Under the pieces are notes generated by a model. The model had not been told where the DNA came from. It saw nothing but the letters and a program-made list of their open reading frames with translations, and searched no databases. Below, piece after piece: positions 51,576-59,541 of a DNA stretch of 64,000 bases. A program made the translations under genes and the position numbers. The DNA lies in the NCBI GenBank assembly GCA_937949995.1, contig CALFEO010000026.1, positions 1-64,000 on the forward strand, read 5' to 3'. The DNA is from an uncultured bacterium. GTDB lineage: Bacteria > Patescibacteriota > Patescibacteriia > 2-12-FULL-60-25. How positions within the stretch are numbered: the first letter of the stretch is position 1; the number at the start of each line of letters is the position of its first letter.

Positions 51576-52052
51576 TTATACTCCTTCGTATAGATCTATT
51601 GTTTGACCTTTTTTAACGGAAACAAAAGCTTTCTTCCATTGATTACGGCGGCCTTTTTTATAACCGCGGTAAATCGGCTTGCCTTGTCCGCGCGCGGTGC
51701 GGACTTTTTCAACTTTTACTCCGTAAAGTTGTTCAACAGATTTGGCAATCGCGATTTTCTCGGCTTCAACCGGAACATTAAAAACATAAACATTTTGTGA
51801 GGCCAACTCCGCAGCGCGTTCACTCACTTTGGGCGAAAGCAGCAACTTGTATGAATTTCCGGCTTGTCCTTTTGCGGCTTTGGTCGGCAAAACTTTATTA
51901 TCTTTTTTGACGTTGGTTTTTTGCTGTGATTCCGGAGTAATTATTTCATCTGCAATCGAAACTTCGTCGGTTTTTGACGACTTTTTTGGCTTCTTTGATT
52001 CATCCGCAGCTGTTGTTGCTTGATCGGATGCTTTTCGCTTGAATAATCCCAT
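51576..52052 (-). CDS. rplW: 50S ribosomal protein L23 with acidic/Lys N-terminal extension
   Basis: A 158-aa L23. The core starts near residue 66 (SYKLLLSPKVSERAAELASQNVYVFNVPVEAEKIAIAKSVEQLYGVKVEKVRTARGQGKPIYRGYKKGRRNQWKKAFVSVKKGQTI). The preceding ~65 residues are a low-complexity Lys/Asp/Ser/Thr extension absent from the usual ~95-aa protein. L23 lines the tunnel exit and docks SRP and trigger factor, so the extension sits where targeting factors bind. Confidence 0.95.
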   Translation of the reverse strand: MGLFKRKASDQATTAADESKKPKKSSKTDEVSIADEIITPESQQKTNVKKDNKVLPTKAAKGQAGNSYKLLLSPKVSERAAELASQNVYVFNVPVEAEKIAIAKSVEQLYGVKVEKVRTARGQGKPIYRGYKKGRRNQWKKAFVSVKKGQTIDLYEGV

Positions 52053-52055
52053 AGG

Positions 52056-52682
52056 TTATTTATATAAAGATTCAAAAGCGTCTACGGCTTGCGATTCAAA
52101 AATTATTGTCGGATAATTAACCAATTCCGCAACATGCAAAGCGTTCACCGTTGTCAATTTAACGCTTGGTAAATTACGAGTCATTCTAAGCAATATGGGA
52201 TCCGCCTTGGCAAGAACAATCATAACTCGTCTGCCTACCGGCAATTTCTTAAGCCATTTTGCGGCTTCGGCCGTTTTCGGTTTTTCCGTCGGCAAAACAT
52301 CAATCAAAAACAAATTCTCATTACCCAAACGATCCGAAAGCACCATGAACAATGCTTGCTTTTTCGCTTTACGGTTGATTTTAACCGAAAAATTGCGGTC
52401 GCCTCGAGGTCCGAATGTTACGCCTCCCCCCTTCCAAATCGGAGATCTGGTGGAGCCATGCCTCGCGCGTCCGGTTCCTTTTTGCTTCCAAGGTTTTTTA
52501 CCTCCACCCGACACTTCACCTCTTGTTTTTGTGTTAGCGACGGAATTTCTGGCGTTGGCTTCTTGCGCAACTACGATTTCATGCACCAAGCCCGGCTTGA
52601 CTTTAATGCCAAAATGCTTCTCCGGCAATTCTACCCGAGAAACTATTTCACCGTTTACATTGTATATTTTAGCTTGAGGCAT
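52056..52682 (-). CDS. rplD: 50S ribosomal protein L4
   Basis: A 208-aa L4: RGEVSGGGKKPWKQKGTGRARHGSTRSPIWKGGGVTFGPR is the conserved tunnel loop, and NLPSVKLTTVNALHVAELVNYPTIIF the C-terminal part. In E. coli L4 autoregulates its operon by binding the leader RNA; the structured gap upstream of rplC here is a plausible, untested analogue. Confidence 0.97.
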   Translation of the reverse strand: MPQAKIYNVNGEIVSRVELPEKHFGIKVKPGLVHEIVVAQEANARNSVANTKTRGEVSGGGKKPWKQKGTGRARHGSTRSPIWKGGGVTFGPRGDRNFSVKINRKAKKQALFMVLSDRLGNENLFLIDVLPTEKPKTAEAAKWLKKLPVGRRVMIVLAKADPILLRMTRNLPSVKLTTVNALHVAELVNYPTIIFESQAVDAFESLYK

Positions 52683-52683
52683 A

Positions 52684-53286
52684 TTACGCTGTTTTGATCT
52701 TAATTAAAGAATTTCTGGCTCCCGGTACGGCTCCTTTAATGGCCAAGATTCCTCCATCTCTCACTTCAACGATTTGCAAATTTTTAACGGTTACCTGTTC
52801 ATCACCCATGTGTCCGCCCATTCGCAAGCCTTTAAAAACTTTTTGTACACCGCCCGCTCCGATGGAACCCGGCATTCTGAGTTGATCCTTGTGTCCATGT
52901 GAAGCCGGAGAACCATGAAAACCATGACGCTTAACAACACCTTGAAAACCCTTGCCTTTGGATGTACCGGTAACATTAATCATCTCACCCGCCTCAAAAA
53001 TCGAAGGTTCTATTACGTCTCCACGCTTCAATTCTGTAGGTTCATTAATTCTGAATTCGGCCAAAAATCTGAATTTTGGCAACTCTTTAAGATGCCCCTC
53101 AAGCGGTTTATTTAAACGCTTGGCGTTTGCAAAACCCAATTGTATCGCTTTATATCCGTCCTTACCCTCCTCTTTGACCTGTGTAACCACACATGGTCCC
53201 GCTAAAACGAGAGTAACCGGAATTACTCGTCCGTCTTCGGCGTATACTTGCGACATTTCTAACTTTTTTGCGAGTATAAATTTCAT
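52684..53286 (-). CDS. rplC: 50S ribosomal protein L3
   Basis: A 200-aa L3: MKFILAKKLEMSQVYAEDGRVIPVTLVLAGPCVVTQVK and the core VTGTSKGKGFQGVVKRHGFHGSPASHGHKDQLRMPGSIG. It opens a tightly packed run of ribosomal genes and is preceded by a long non-coding gap rich in hairpins rather than directly by rpsJ. Confidence 0.97.
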   Translation of the reverse strand: MKFILAKKLEMSQVYAEDGRVIPVTLVLAGPCVVTQVKEEGKDGYKAIQLGFANAKRLNKPLEGHLKELPKFRFLAEFRINEPTELKRGDVIEPSIFEAGEMINVTGTSKGKGFQGVVKRHGFHGSPASHGHKDQLRMPGSIGAGGVQKVFKGLRMGGHMGDEQVTVKNLQIVEVRDGGILAIKGAVPGARNSLIKIKTA

Positions 53287-53720
53287 ATTATTTTTCGTCT
53301 ATGATTGACGTTCCGGCCCATTCGATTGGTCCAAGCATGGGACATCGAATGTTGTTATAACATAAAAGCCAGAAACAAAATACCGTTACGCCTCTTAATC
53401 AAGGCACTATCTCATTACCATTGAGATAACAGCGGCTTGTTTCTGACCTCTGTGCGATTTATTTAATTGCAGAGGAGTCTTTTTTACTTTAACAATAATC
53501 CGAAATAGATTAATCTTATTCACTCAATCATTGACTCGCATCAGGGAGGTTATGTTCACAGGTGTTACGATCGCATCGCACACCCGCCTTATCACATGCT
53601 ACATGTTACATGCATGTTATCCCGCACCAATTAAAATATAGTGACGGGATCCCGCCGGCGGCGGGACATGTTTCTGTCGGCGAACAACTTACTCCTTGGG
53701 AATTTAATTGAGGGTACGTT
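53287..53720 (-). promoter_or_regulatory. structured leader RNA candidate between rpsJ and rplC
   Basis: No ORF. Read on the minus strand the gap has, in order: hairpin TCCCGCC-gcc-GGCGGGA (53650-53666); GGTGT-g-CGAT-gcg-ATCG-ta-ACACC (about 53562-53585); CCTCTG...CAGAGG (53447-53475); a 76-nt domain closed by the perfect 9-bp stem CAGAAACAA/TTGTTTCTG (53370-53445) holding TATCTCA/TGAGATA and GCCT/AGGC hairpins, i.e. a three-way junction; CATTCGAT...ATCGAATG with an inner GTCC/GGAC (53319-53351); and CGTC/GACG (53296-53310). Such a string of hairpins before rplC suggests an autoregulatory ribosomal-protein leader. Promoter within the gap: TTGGTG-N16-TAACAT is a weak candidate. Confidence 0.6.
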
Positions 53721-54068
53721 TTATGACATTTTTATTTCCACATCCACACCTGAGGGCAAATTCAATGATGTTAAAGCATCAATTGTTTTTGCGCTCGCTT
53801 CAACAATATCCACTATTCGTTTATGAATACGCATTTCGAATTGCTCGCGCGCATTCTTATGAACAAAAGTGGAACGATTAACTGTCCATTTGCGTTTTTC
53901 GGTCGGCAAAGGGACGGGACCAATCACCTGCGCTCCTGTGCGCAAGGCAGTCTCGATAATGGTATGGGTGGCCTGATCTATGATTTTATGATCGTAAGCG
54001 CGAATCTTGATGCGGATTCGTGTTCCGACCTCTTTGGCCGCCTTATTGGAAGTTGCTGCTTGTACCAT
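53721..54068 (-). CDS. rpsJ: 30S ribosomal protein S10
   Basis: A 115-aa S10: RIRIKIRAYDHKIIDQATHTIIETALRTGAQVIGPVPLPTEKRKWTVNRSTFVHKNAREQFEMRIHKRIVDIVEA. About 12 residues longer than usual at the N-terminus. GGAGG lies 13 nt upstream of the ATG. It is placed after tuf, as in many bacteria, but is separated from rplC by 434 bp. Confidence 0.97.
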   Translation of the reverse strand: MVQAATSNKAAKEVGTRIRIKIRAYDHKIIDQATHTIIETALRTGAQVIGPVPLPTEKRKWTVNRSTFVHKNAREQFEMRIHKRIVDIVEASAKTIDALTSLNLPSGVDVEIKMS

Positions 54069-54089
54069 GATTGTTCCCGTCCCTCCGAC

Positions 54090-54122
54090 CGTTCTGCGGA
54101 TCCGTTTAAGATCCGCAGAACG
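54090..54122 (-). promoter_or_regulatory. 13-bp hairpin between tuf and rpsJ
   Basis: CGTTCTGCGGATC and its exact inverse complement GATCCGCAGAACG are separated by 7 nt. The stem has no U-run, so it is not a classical terminator; it lies just before the rpsJ ribosome-binding site and may be an RNA-processing or regulatory hairpin. Confidence 0.7.
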
Positions 54123-54161
54123 CCGAAGCGGACATTTTAATTGATAAAGTTGAAAAAAATA

Positions 54162-55352
54162 TTACTTAATGATTTTTGTAACCACACCGGCACCGACCGT
54201 TCTTCCGCCTTCGCGGATGGCAAAGCGCATTTGCTCTTCCATGGCAACAGGTGAAATGAGTTTCACATTGATCTTAACTTCGTCGCCGGGTTGAACCATT
54301 GCCACGCCCTCGCCTAAAGTCACATCACCCGTAACATCTGTGGTGCGAATATAAAATTGCGGTTTATAGCCTGTGACAAACGGTTTATGACGACCGCCTT
54401 CATCCTTGGTAAGAGCGTAAATTTGAGCTTCGAATTCAGTATGCGGAGTAATTGAACCAGGTTTGGCCAAAACCATACCGCGCTCAACTTCTTCTTTGCG
54501 GACACCGCGAAGAAGCAATCCGGCGTTATCTCCGGCGCGTCCTTCTTGAAGCGACTTGTTAAACATTTCAATGCCCGTAACAACTGTTTTGCGTGTTTCG
54601 CCCAAGCCGACCATTTCAACTTCTTCGTTGACTTTAATCATTCCGCGTTCAACGCGTCCTGTTACAACCGTTCCTCGGCCTTCAATCGAAAACACATCTT
54701 CAATCGGCATCAAGAAATCCTTATCAACTTCGCGTACAGGCTCGGGGATATATGTATCCAAGGCACTCATCAAATCCAAAACCGGTTTAGCGGCCTCTGC
54801 ATCCGTCGGATTCTCCAAAGCTTTTAAGGCGGATCCGCGGATAACCGGTGCGTTATCGCCGTCAAATTCATATTTTTTCAGCAATTCACGAACCTCTTCT
54901 TCAACCAAGTCAACAAGCTCCGGATCATCAACCATGTCTGTTTTGTTTAAAAAGACACAAATTGCAGGTACTCCGACTTGACGAGCCAAGAGAATGTGTT
55001 CGCGTGTTTGCGGCATCGGACCATCTGTGGCCGCGACCACCAAAATAGCACCGTCCATTTGAGCTGCGCCCGTGATCATGTTTTTGATATAGTCGGCATG
55101 TCCCGGACAATCCACGTGTGCATAGTGACGGTTTTCCGTTTCATATTCAACGTGAGCCGTTGCAATTGTAATACCGCGAGATTTTGACTCCGGTGCTTTG
55201 TCTAATGCGTCCACGCGCTTTTCATCGGCTTTCAAGCCATTAGCGGCCAACACTTTTAAGATTGCGGCCGTGAGCGTGGTTTTGCCATGGTCAACGTGTC
55301 CGATGGTACCAACGTTAACGTGAGGCTTATTGCGTTCAAAAGATTCCGCCAT
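54162..55352 (-). CDS. tuf: elongation factor Tu
   Basis: A 396-aa EF-Tu: GTIGHVDHGKTTLTAA, SRGITIATAHVEYE (switch I, usually GITINTSHVEY), DCPGHADYIKNMITGAAQMDGAI, NKTDMVDD and GSALKALE, followed by domains 2 and 3 (GRGTVVTGRVERG, RHKPFVTGYKPQFYIRTTDVTG, FAIREGGRTVGAGVVTKI). It has its own strong promoter and a ~95-nt leader. Confidence 0.98.
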   Translation of the reverse strand: MAESFERNKPHVNVGTIGHVDHGKTTLTAAILKVLAANGLKADEKRVDALDKAPESKSRGITIATAHVEYETENRHYAHVDCPGHADYIKNMITGAAQMDGAILVVAATDGPMPQTREHILLARQVGVPAICVFLNKTDMVDDPELVDLVEEEVRELLKKYEFDGDNAPVIRGSALKALENPTDAEAAKPVLDLMSALDTYIPEPVREVDKDFLMPIEDVFSIEGRGTVVTGRVERGMIKVNEEVEMVGLGETRKTVVTGIEMFNKSLQEGRAGDNAGLLLRGVRKEEVERGMVLAKPGSITPHTEFEAQIYALTKDEGGRHKPFVTGYKPQFYIRTTDVTGDVTLGEGVAMVQPGDEVKINVKLISPVAMEEQMRFAIREGGRTVGAGVVTKIIK

Positions 55353-55448
55353 AATGGTAAGGATACTGCGCTTAGCTCCGGCTGAATTGTGCCCGAGCCT
55401 CCGAAAACCGGATGTCTGCGCTTAAGATAATTAAATGGTTAAATAAGC
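55353..55448 (-). promoter_or_regulatory. tuf 5' leader with hairpins and direct repeat
   Basis: Predicted ~95-nt leader. It contains TCCG-gtttt-CGGA, then GCTCgGGC-acaattca-GCCgGAGC, flanked by two copies of TAAGCGCAG followed by ACATCC or TATCC. No Shine-Dalgarno is obvious near the ATG. The fold may control tuf; inference only. Confidence 0.45.
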
Positions 55449-55455
55449 AAAAAAG

Positions 55456-55484
55456 ACTATAGCATTTCCCAAAAAATAACGCAA
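55456..55484 (-). promoter_or_regulatory. promoter of tuf
   Basis: Minus strand: TTGCGT (55479-55484), 17-nt spacer, TATAGT (55456-55461). Confidence 0.7.
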
Positions 55485-55488
55485 GAGA

Positions 55489-56091
55489 TCATCTATCCCG
55501 AGCCTCATCCTCAAGAGGTTCAAAATAAAATCGATCTTCCGTTGCTATTTCTTCGCTAGATTTAGAGAAGCTTTCCTTGGGTTTGGATTCCGAATCCTTC
55601 TGACTGCCTTGCACCGCCTCCGGCATTTGCCAAGGTTCATCAATGGTTTTAATTGCTATCGTATCTTCGGCATCATTAACCGCCGGCTCAAATGCCGCTT
55701 CAGCCGCCGCATCCGGCTCGGCCGTTTTTGAACTTGAATTTTTCTCGTTTACAGCCTCCATTGATTCCAATTCATCATAAGGTATATATCCGTAATCTTT
55801 ATCTCTTTTTTTTCTATACTGATGATACAGCTCGGCTTCGTTGATTTCTCCATCTTCATCAAACGCTATATCCGGAATATCCGACAAATCATCGTCCGAA
55901 TCCAAAAAACCTTCATCATTCCAGTTATCATCAAGATCCTCGACTCCTTGCCAAGTGAATTCATTTTCCGTTATCAAGTCCTCATATGAATCCAAAGGCA
56001 AAATAACCTGTGCTTTTTTACCATCATCATTGGTAATAATTATTGGCGCTTTGACCTTACGGGCCAAGTTGAATATTCTTTTCCACGACAT
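55489..56091 (-). CDS. unknown acidic protein with Phd-like N-terminus, between fusA and tuf
   Basis: A 200-aa protein. The first ~45 residues (SWKRIFNLARKVKAPIIITNDDGKKAQVILPLDSYEDLI) resemble the prevent-host-death/antitoxin fold, where a KAPIIIT-like strand precedes LPLDSYEDL. The rest is strongly acidic and likely disordered (EDLDDNWNDEGFLDSDDDLSDIPDI). No toxin gene is adjacent, so an antitoxin role is unsupported. It interrupts fusA-tuf and ends just before the tuf promoter. The start MSWKR is the most family-like of two close ATGs. Confidence 0.55.
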   Translation of the reverse strand: MSWKRIFNLARKVKAPIIITNDDGKKAQVILPLDSYEDLITENEFTWQGVEDLDDNWNDEGFLDSDDDLSDIPDIAFDEDGEINEAELYHQYRKKRDKDYGYIPYDELESMEAVNEKNSSSKTAEPDAAAEAAFEPAVNDAEDTIAIKTIDEPWQMPEAVQGSQKDSESKPKESFSKSSEEIATEDRFYFEPLEDEARDR

Positions 56092-56210
56092 ATTGCACAT
56101 AGTTCACCACGGATGAAGACATTCGACAAGGGTAAAGTTTATCAAGAGCGGCTCATGCTTCTCTTGATAAACTTTAAACTTTAAACTTGATAAACTTTGA
56201 TAGTGATATA
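56092..56210. repeat. AAAGTTTATCAAGAG / CTCTTGATAAACTTT palindrome
   Basis: A 15-bp perfect inverted repeat around a 12-nt loop (about 56134-56175), followed by further TTAAACTTGATAAACTTT copies. The same family fills other gaps. Confidence 0.9.
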
Positions 56211-56212
56211 TC

Positions 56213-56245
56213 AAAAAAACGCCCCAAAAATTGGAAGCGTTTTTC
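56213..56245 (-). terminator. terminator of fusA
   Basis: Minus strand AAAAACGC-tt-CC...GG-g-GCGTTTTTTT hairpin with T-run, 25 bp after the fusA stop. Confidence 0.85.
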
Positions 56246-56270
56246 ATATTATCATGATTCAATTACTGCG

Positions 56271-58352
56271 TTACTTCTTGCTTTTTCCTTCAATCAACTC
56301 AGTTTGTACCGAAGAAGGTACCGGGGCATAGTGATCAAATTCCATTGAATACACACCGCGGCCCTGTGTCATGGAGCGTAGATTGGTGGCATAACCGAAC
56401 ATTTCAGCCAATGGAACCAAAGCGGTAATAACTTTCATTTCAAAACGGTCTTCCATGGATTGAATCTGTCCGCGCTTGGAATTCAAATCTCCCATAACAT
56501 CACCCATATATTCCTCAGGCACAACGACTTCGACCTTTTCCATGGGCTCCAAAATACTGACACCGGCTTTTTCGCAAGCGGCTTTAAAAGCCATGGAAGC
56601 GGCGATTTTGAACGCTGCTTCGGAAGAGTCAACTTCGTGGTACGAACCGTCGTAAACGGCAGCCTTGAAATCCAATATGGGATAACCGGCGGCAACTCCG
56701 CGTTTGGCGGCTTCTTGGATGCCTTTATTTATCGGTTGAATGTATTCGCGGGGAATAACGCCTCCAACAATTTCGCTGACAAATTCATAACCCTTGCCTC
56801 GTTCGTTCGGCTCGATTCTGATCCAGCAATGACCATATTGTCCGCGTCCTCCGGATTGACGCACGAATTTACCTTCACCTTCGGCAACTCCTTTAATGGC
56901 TTCTTTGTAAGCGACTTGAGGCTTGCCTACATTGGCCTCCACACCGAATTCTCTCTTCATGCGGTCAACGATGATTTCAAGATGCAATTCTCCCATACCG
57001 GAAATGATTGTTTGCAAAGTCTCTTCGTCGCTCCTGACTCTGAAAGAAGGATCTTCTTCGGCCAATTTTTGCAAAGCCACGCCCATTTTTTCTTGGTCGG
57101 CCTTGGTTTTGGGTTCAATGGCAATATCAATAACCGGTTCCGGAATAACAATCGTTTCCAATACAATGGGATGATCTTCATCGCACAATGTGTGACCCGT
57201 AAAAGTTTCTTTCAAGCCCACGGCCGCGGCTATTTCTCCGGCATAAACCTTATCCACTTCTTCACGGCTGTTGGCATGCATGCGCACGATACGGCCGACT
57301 CTTTCTTTTTTACCGTTTGTAGCGTTATAAACATATGAACCCGATTCCATTGTTCCGGAATATACGCGGAAAAAAATCAATTTTCCCACATAAGGATCAG
57401 ACATGATTTTAAATGCCAAAGCGGCAAACGGTTCATCATCATCCGCTTTTCGAGTAACGATATTTTCTTCATTTTCCGGATCCTTGCCTTGAACCGGCGG
57501 AATATCCAAAGGCGAAGGCAAATAATCAACGACCGCGTCCAACATCATTTGTACGCCTTTATTTTTCAAAGCCGACCCGCACATGACCGGAAAAATATCC
57601 ATATTGATCACAGCTTTACGTAAAGCGGCTTTTATTTCCGGTACGGTTAACTCTTCTCCGGCTAAATATTTATTCATCAAAGCTTCATCAGTCTCCGCCA
57701 AAGCTTCCAAAAATTCACCGCGCAGCTTTTTAGCTTTTTCCGCCAAATCCGCCGGTATCTCGGTTTCTTCTATATCGCGACCCAATTCATCTTTGTAAAT
57801 AAACGCCTTTTGCTCAATCAAATCCACAATGCCTTTAAAATTCGACTCGGCACCTATCGGCATTTGAATCGGATATGCTCTTTTAGCCAAACGTCTGCGA
57901 ATCGATTCAACATCTTTATCAAAATCGGCACCGGTACGATCCAATTTATTTACAAAGCACATGCGAGGCACTTTATTTTTATCAGCTTGGCGCCATACCG
58001 TTTCGGATTGAGGTTCAACGCCGGCCACACCGTCAAAAACGGTAACAGCGCCATCCAAAACACGCAAAGAACGCTGTACTTCAACGGTAAAATCAATATG
58101 TCCCGGAGTATCAATCAAATTCATGCGATGGCCTTTCCAAAAACAAGTTGTAGCCGCGGAAGTAATGGTAATACCGCGCTCCTGTTCTTGTTCCATCCAA
58201 TCCATGGTTGCTTCACCTTCGTGGACTTCACCGATTTTATGTTTGCGGCCCGTATAAAAAAGCACACGTTCGGAAACCGTTGTTTTGCCCGCGTCAATGT
58301 GGGCTATAATCCCGAAATTTCGGGTATCTTTTAATGGATATTCTCTGGACAT
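56271..58352 (-). CDS. fusA: elongation factor G
   Basis: A 693-aa EF-G: FGIIAHIDAGKTTVSERVLFYTG, GITITSAATTCFWKGHRMNLIDTPGHIDFTVEVQRSLRVLDGA, FVNKLDRTGADF, domain II (GTMESGSYVYNATNGKKERVGRIVRMHA), and domains IV-V (GGVIPREYIQPINKGIQEAAKRG, MGDVMGDLNSKRGQI). Full length and order. A terminator separates it from rpsG upstream and another ends it. Confidence 0.98.
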   Translation of the reverse strand: MSREYPLKDTRNFGIIAHIDAGKTTVSERVLFYTGRKHKIGEVHEGEATMDWMEQEQERGITITSAATTCFWKGHRMNLIDTPGHIDFTVEVQRSLRVLDGAVTVFDGVAGVEPQSETVWRQADKNKVPRMCFVNKLDRTGADFDKDVESIRRRLAKRAYPIQMPIGAESNFKGIVDLIEQKAFIYKDELGRDIEETEIPADLAEKAKKLRGEFLEALAETDEALMNKYLAGEELTVPEIKAALRKAVINMDIFPVMCGSALKNKGVQMMLDAVVDYLPSPLDIPPVQGKDPENEENIVTRKADDDEPFAALAFKIMSDPYVGKLIFFRVYSGTMESGSYVYNATNGKKERVGRIVRMHANSREEVDKVYAGEIAAAVGLKETFTGHTLCDEDHPIVLETIVIPEPVIDIAIEPKTKADQEKMGVALQKLAEEDPSFRVRSDEETLQTIISGMGELHLEIIVDRMKREFGVEANVGKPQVAYKEAIKGVAEGEGKFVRQSGGRGQYGHCWIRIEPNERGKGYEFVSEIVGGVIPREYIQPINKGIQEAAKRGVAAGYPILDFKAAVYDGSYHEVDSSEAAFKIAASMAFKAACEKAGVSILEPMEKVEVVVPEEYMGDVMGDLNSKRGQIQSMEDRFEMKVITALVPLAEMFGYATNLRSMTQGRGVYSMEFDHYAPVPSSVQTELIEGKSKK

Positions 58353-58373
58353 AGTATTTTATTTACAATAGAC

Positions 58374-58403
58374 AAAAAAGAGGCGGACGCTATCCTGCCT
58401 CTC
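58374..58403 (-). terminator. terminator between rpsG and fusA
   Basis: Minus strand AGAGGC-aggatagcgtcc-GCCTCT followed by TTTTTTG. It lies inside the str-type gene order, so rpsL-rpsG may be partly uncoupled from fusA. Confidence 0.8.
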
Positions 58404-58448
58404 ATTATTGTTTTAATCTTATAATTCTGCCATCGCCATCATCCATAA

Positions 58449-58916
58449 CTAGTATGCAAAATGGGCAAATGCGCGGTTGGCCTCGGCCATACGTTGCACG
58501 TCCTGCTTTTTCTTGACGGCATCACCCTGATTACCCATTGCCGCAAACAGTTCATCGGCTAAACGAATAGCCATGGGCTTGCCTTTTTTGGCGCGAGCCG
58601 CGGTTATGATCCAACGAAAAGCCAACTGCTGGCGTCTGTCGGCTCTGACTTGCAGTGGAATTTGATAGTTGGCGCCGCCGACACGGCGTGACTTAACCTC
58701 AAGCAAAGGCGAAACGTTTTTCAAAGCTTCTTCAAAAGCCTCCAAGGCCGGCTTCTCGGATTTCTTTTCCAACGCTTCCAGCGCTTGATATACAATGCGC
58801 TGTGAAGTTGATTTTTTGCCTTCCTCCATGACGTAGTTTATGAACTTCGCCAAAGAAACCGAACCATATTTCGGATCCGGTGTTATTGAGCGCTTTGGAG
58901 CTTTTTTACCTCTCAT
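58449..58916 (-). CDS. rpsG: 30S ribosomal protein S7
   Basis: A 155-aa S7: MRGKKAPKRSITPDPKYGSVSLAKFINYVMEEGKKS, VKSRRVGGANYQIPLQVRADRRQQLAFRWII and RMAEANRAFAHFAY. Standard length and location after rpsL. Confidence 0.97.
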   Translation of the reverse strand: MRGKKAPKRSITPDPKYGSVSLAKFINYVMEEGKKSTSQRIVYQALEALEKKSEKPALEAFEEALKNVSPLLEVKSRRVGGANYQIPLQVRADRRQQLAFRWIITAARAKKGKPMAIRLADELFAAMGNQGDAVKKKQDVQRMAEANRAFAHFAY

Positions 58917-58981
58917 AATTTATTTATTGATAATTTCCCATCTCACCTATAAAACCCTTAATACTTAATTGAAAATTTTGC

Positions 58982-59407
58982 CTATTTTCCGGCTTTTGGA
59001 CGCTTGGCGCCGTAAACAGAACGTCCGCGTCTGCGGCCTTCAACACCTTGGGTGTCATAAACACCGCGAACTATATGATAACGCACACCGGGCAAATCTT
59101 TAACGCGTCCGCCGCGAATCATAACGATCGAGTGCTCCTGTAAATTATGGCCCTCACCCGGAATATAAGCCGTAACCTCTTGTCCATTCGACAAACGAAC
59201 ACGCGCGATTTTACGCATGGCCGAGTTTGGCTTTTTTGGTGTGGTTGTTGTTACTTTTGTGCAAACTCCGCGTTTATACGGTGAACCCTTGCGCAGTTCC
59301 GTGCGTTTGCGATGCAGCGTATCGCGCGTAAATTGCAAAGCCGGGCTTTTTGATTTAGCCTTGGCGCTGCGGCGCGGACGCCGAATGAGTTGATTTGTAG
59401 TAGGCAT
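58982..59407 (-). CDS. rpsL: 30S ribosomal protein S12
   Basis: A 141-aa S12: MPTTNQLIRRPR, SPYKRGVCTKVTTTTPKKPNSAMRKIARVRLSNGQEVTAYIPGEGHNLQEHSIVMIRGGRVKDLPGVRYHIVRG. The lysines at which streptomycin-resistance substitutions commonly occur (TPKKPNS and GGRVKDLPG) are wild type. SPYKRGVC replaces the common SPQKRGVC. It leads the str-type run with a strong promoter and almost no 5' UTR. Confidence 0.98.
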   Translation of the reverse strand: MPTTNQLIRRPRRSAKAKSKSPALQFTRDTLHRKRTELRKGSPYKRGVCTKVTTTTPKKPNSAMRKIARVRLSNGQEVTAYIPGEGHNLQEHSIVMIRGGRVKDLPGVRYHIVRGVYDTQGVEGRRRGRSVYGAKRPKAGK

Positions 59408-59419
59408 GTTGTGCCGCTG

Positions 59420-59448
59420 AATATACCAAAGCGCTGAAAACGCGTCAA
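59420..59448 (-). promoter_or_regulatory. promoter of rpsL
   Basis: Minus strand: TTGACG (59443-59448), 17-nt spacer, TATATT (59420-59425), 12 nt before the ATG; predicted 5' UTR of about 6 nt and no Shine-Dalgarno. Confidence 0.8.
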
Positions 59449-59541
59449 GTAGATTTATGGCTGAATTTATCGCTTTATTATCAATTATTTTTCCGGCAAC
59501 AAAAACAGTGGATTATTTTTTACCGGAAAAACATCAAAAAA

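Noticed and set aside
53370..53445. tRNA-Thr-like 76-nt cloverleaf in the rplC leader
   Set aside because: A 7-nt loop with GGU at the anticodon place and a matching closing stem are present, but there is no D arm, no TTC T-loop and no CCA; a three-way-junction leader explains it better.
55489..56091. Toxin-antitoxin module
   Set aside because: Only a Phd-like N-terminal stretch is seen; no toxin ORF is adjacent and the rest of the protein is acidic and disordered.
59465..59530. Terminator upstream of rpsL
   Set aside because: TTTTTCCGG...CCGGAAAAA is an inverted repeat, but its loop is about 25 nt and the T-run precedes rather than follows the stem for the minus-strand gene.
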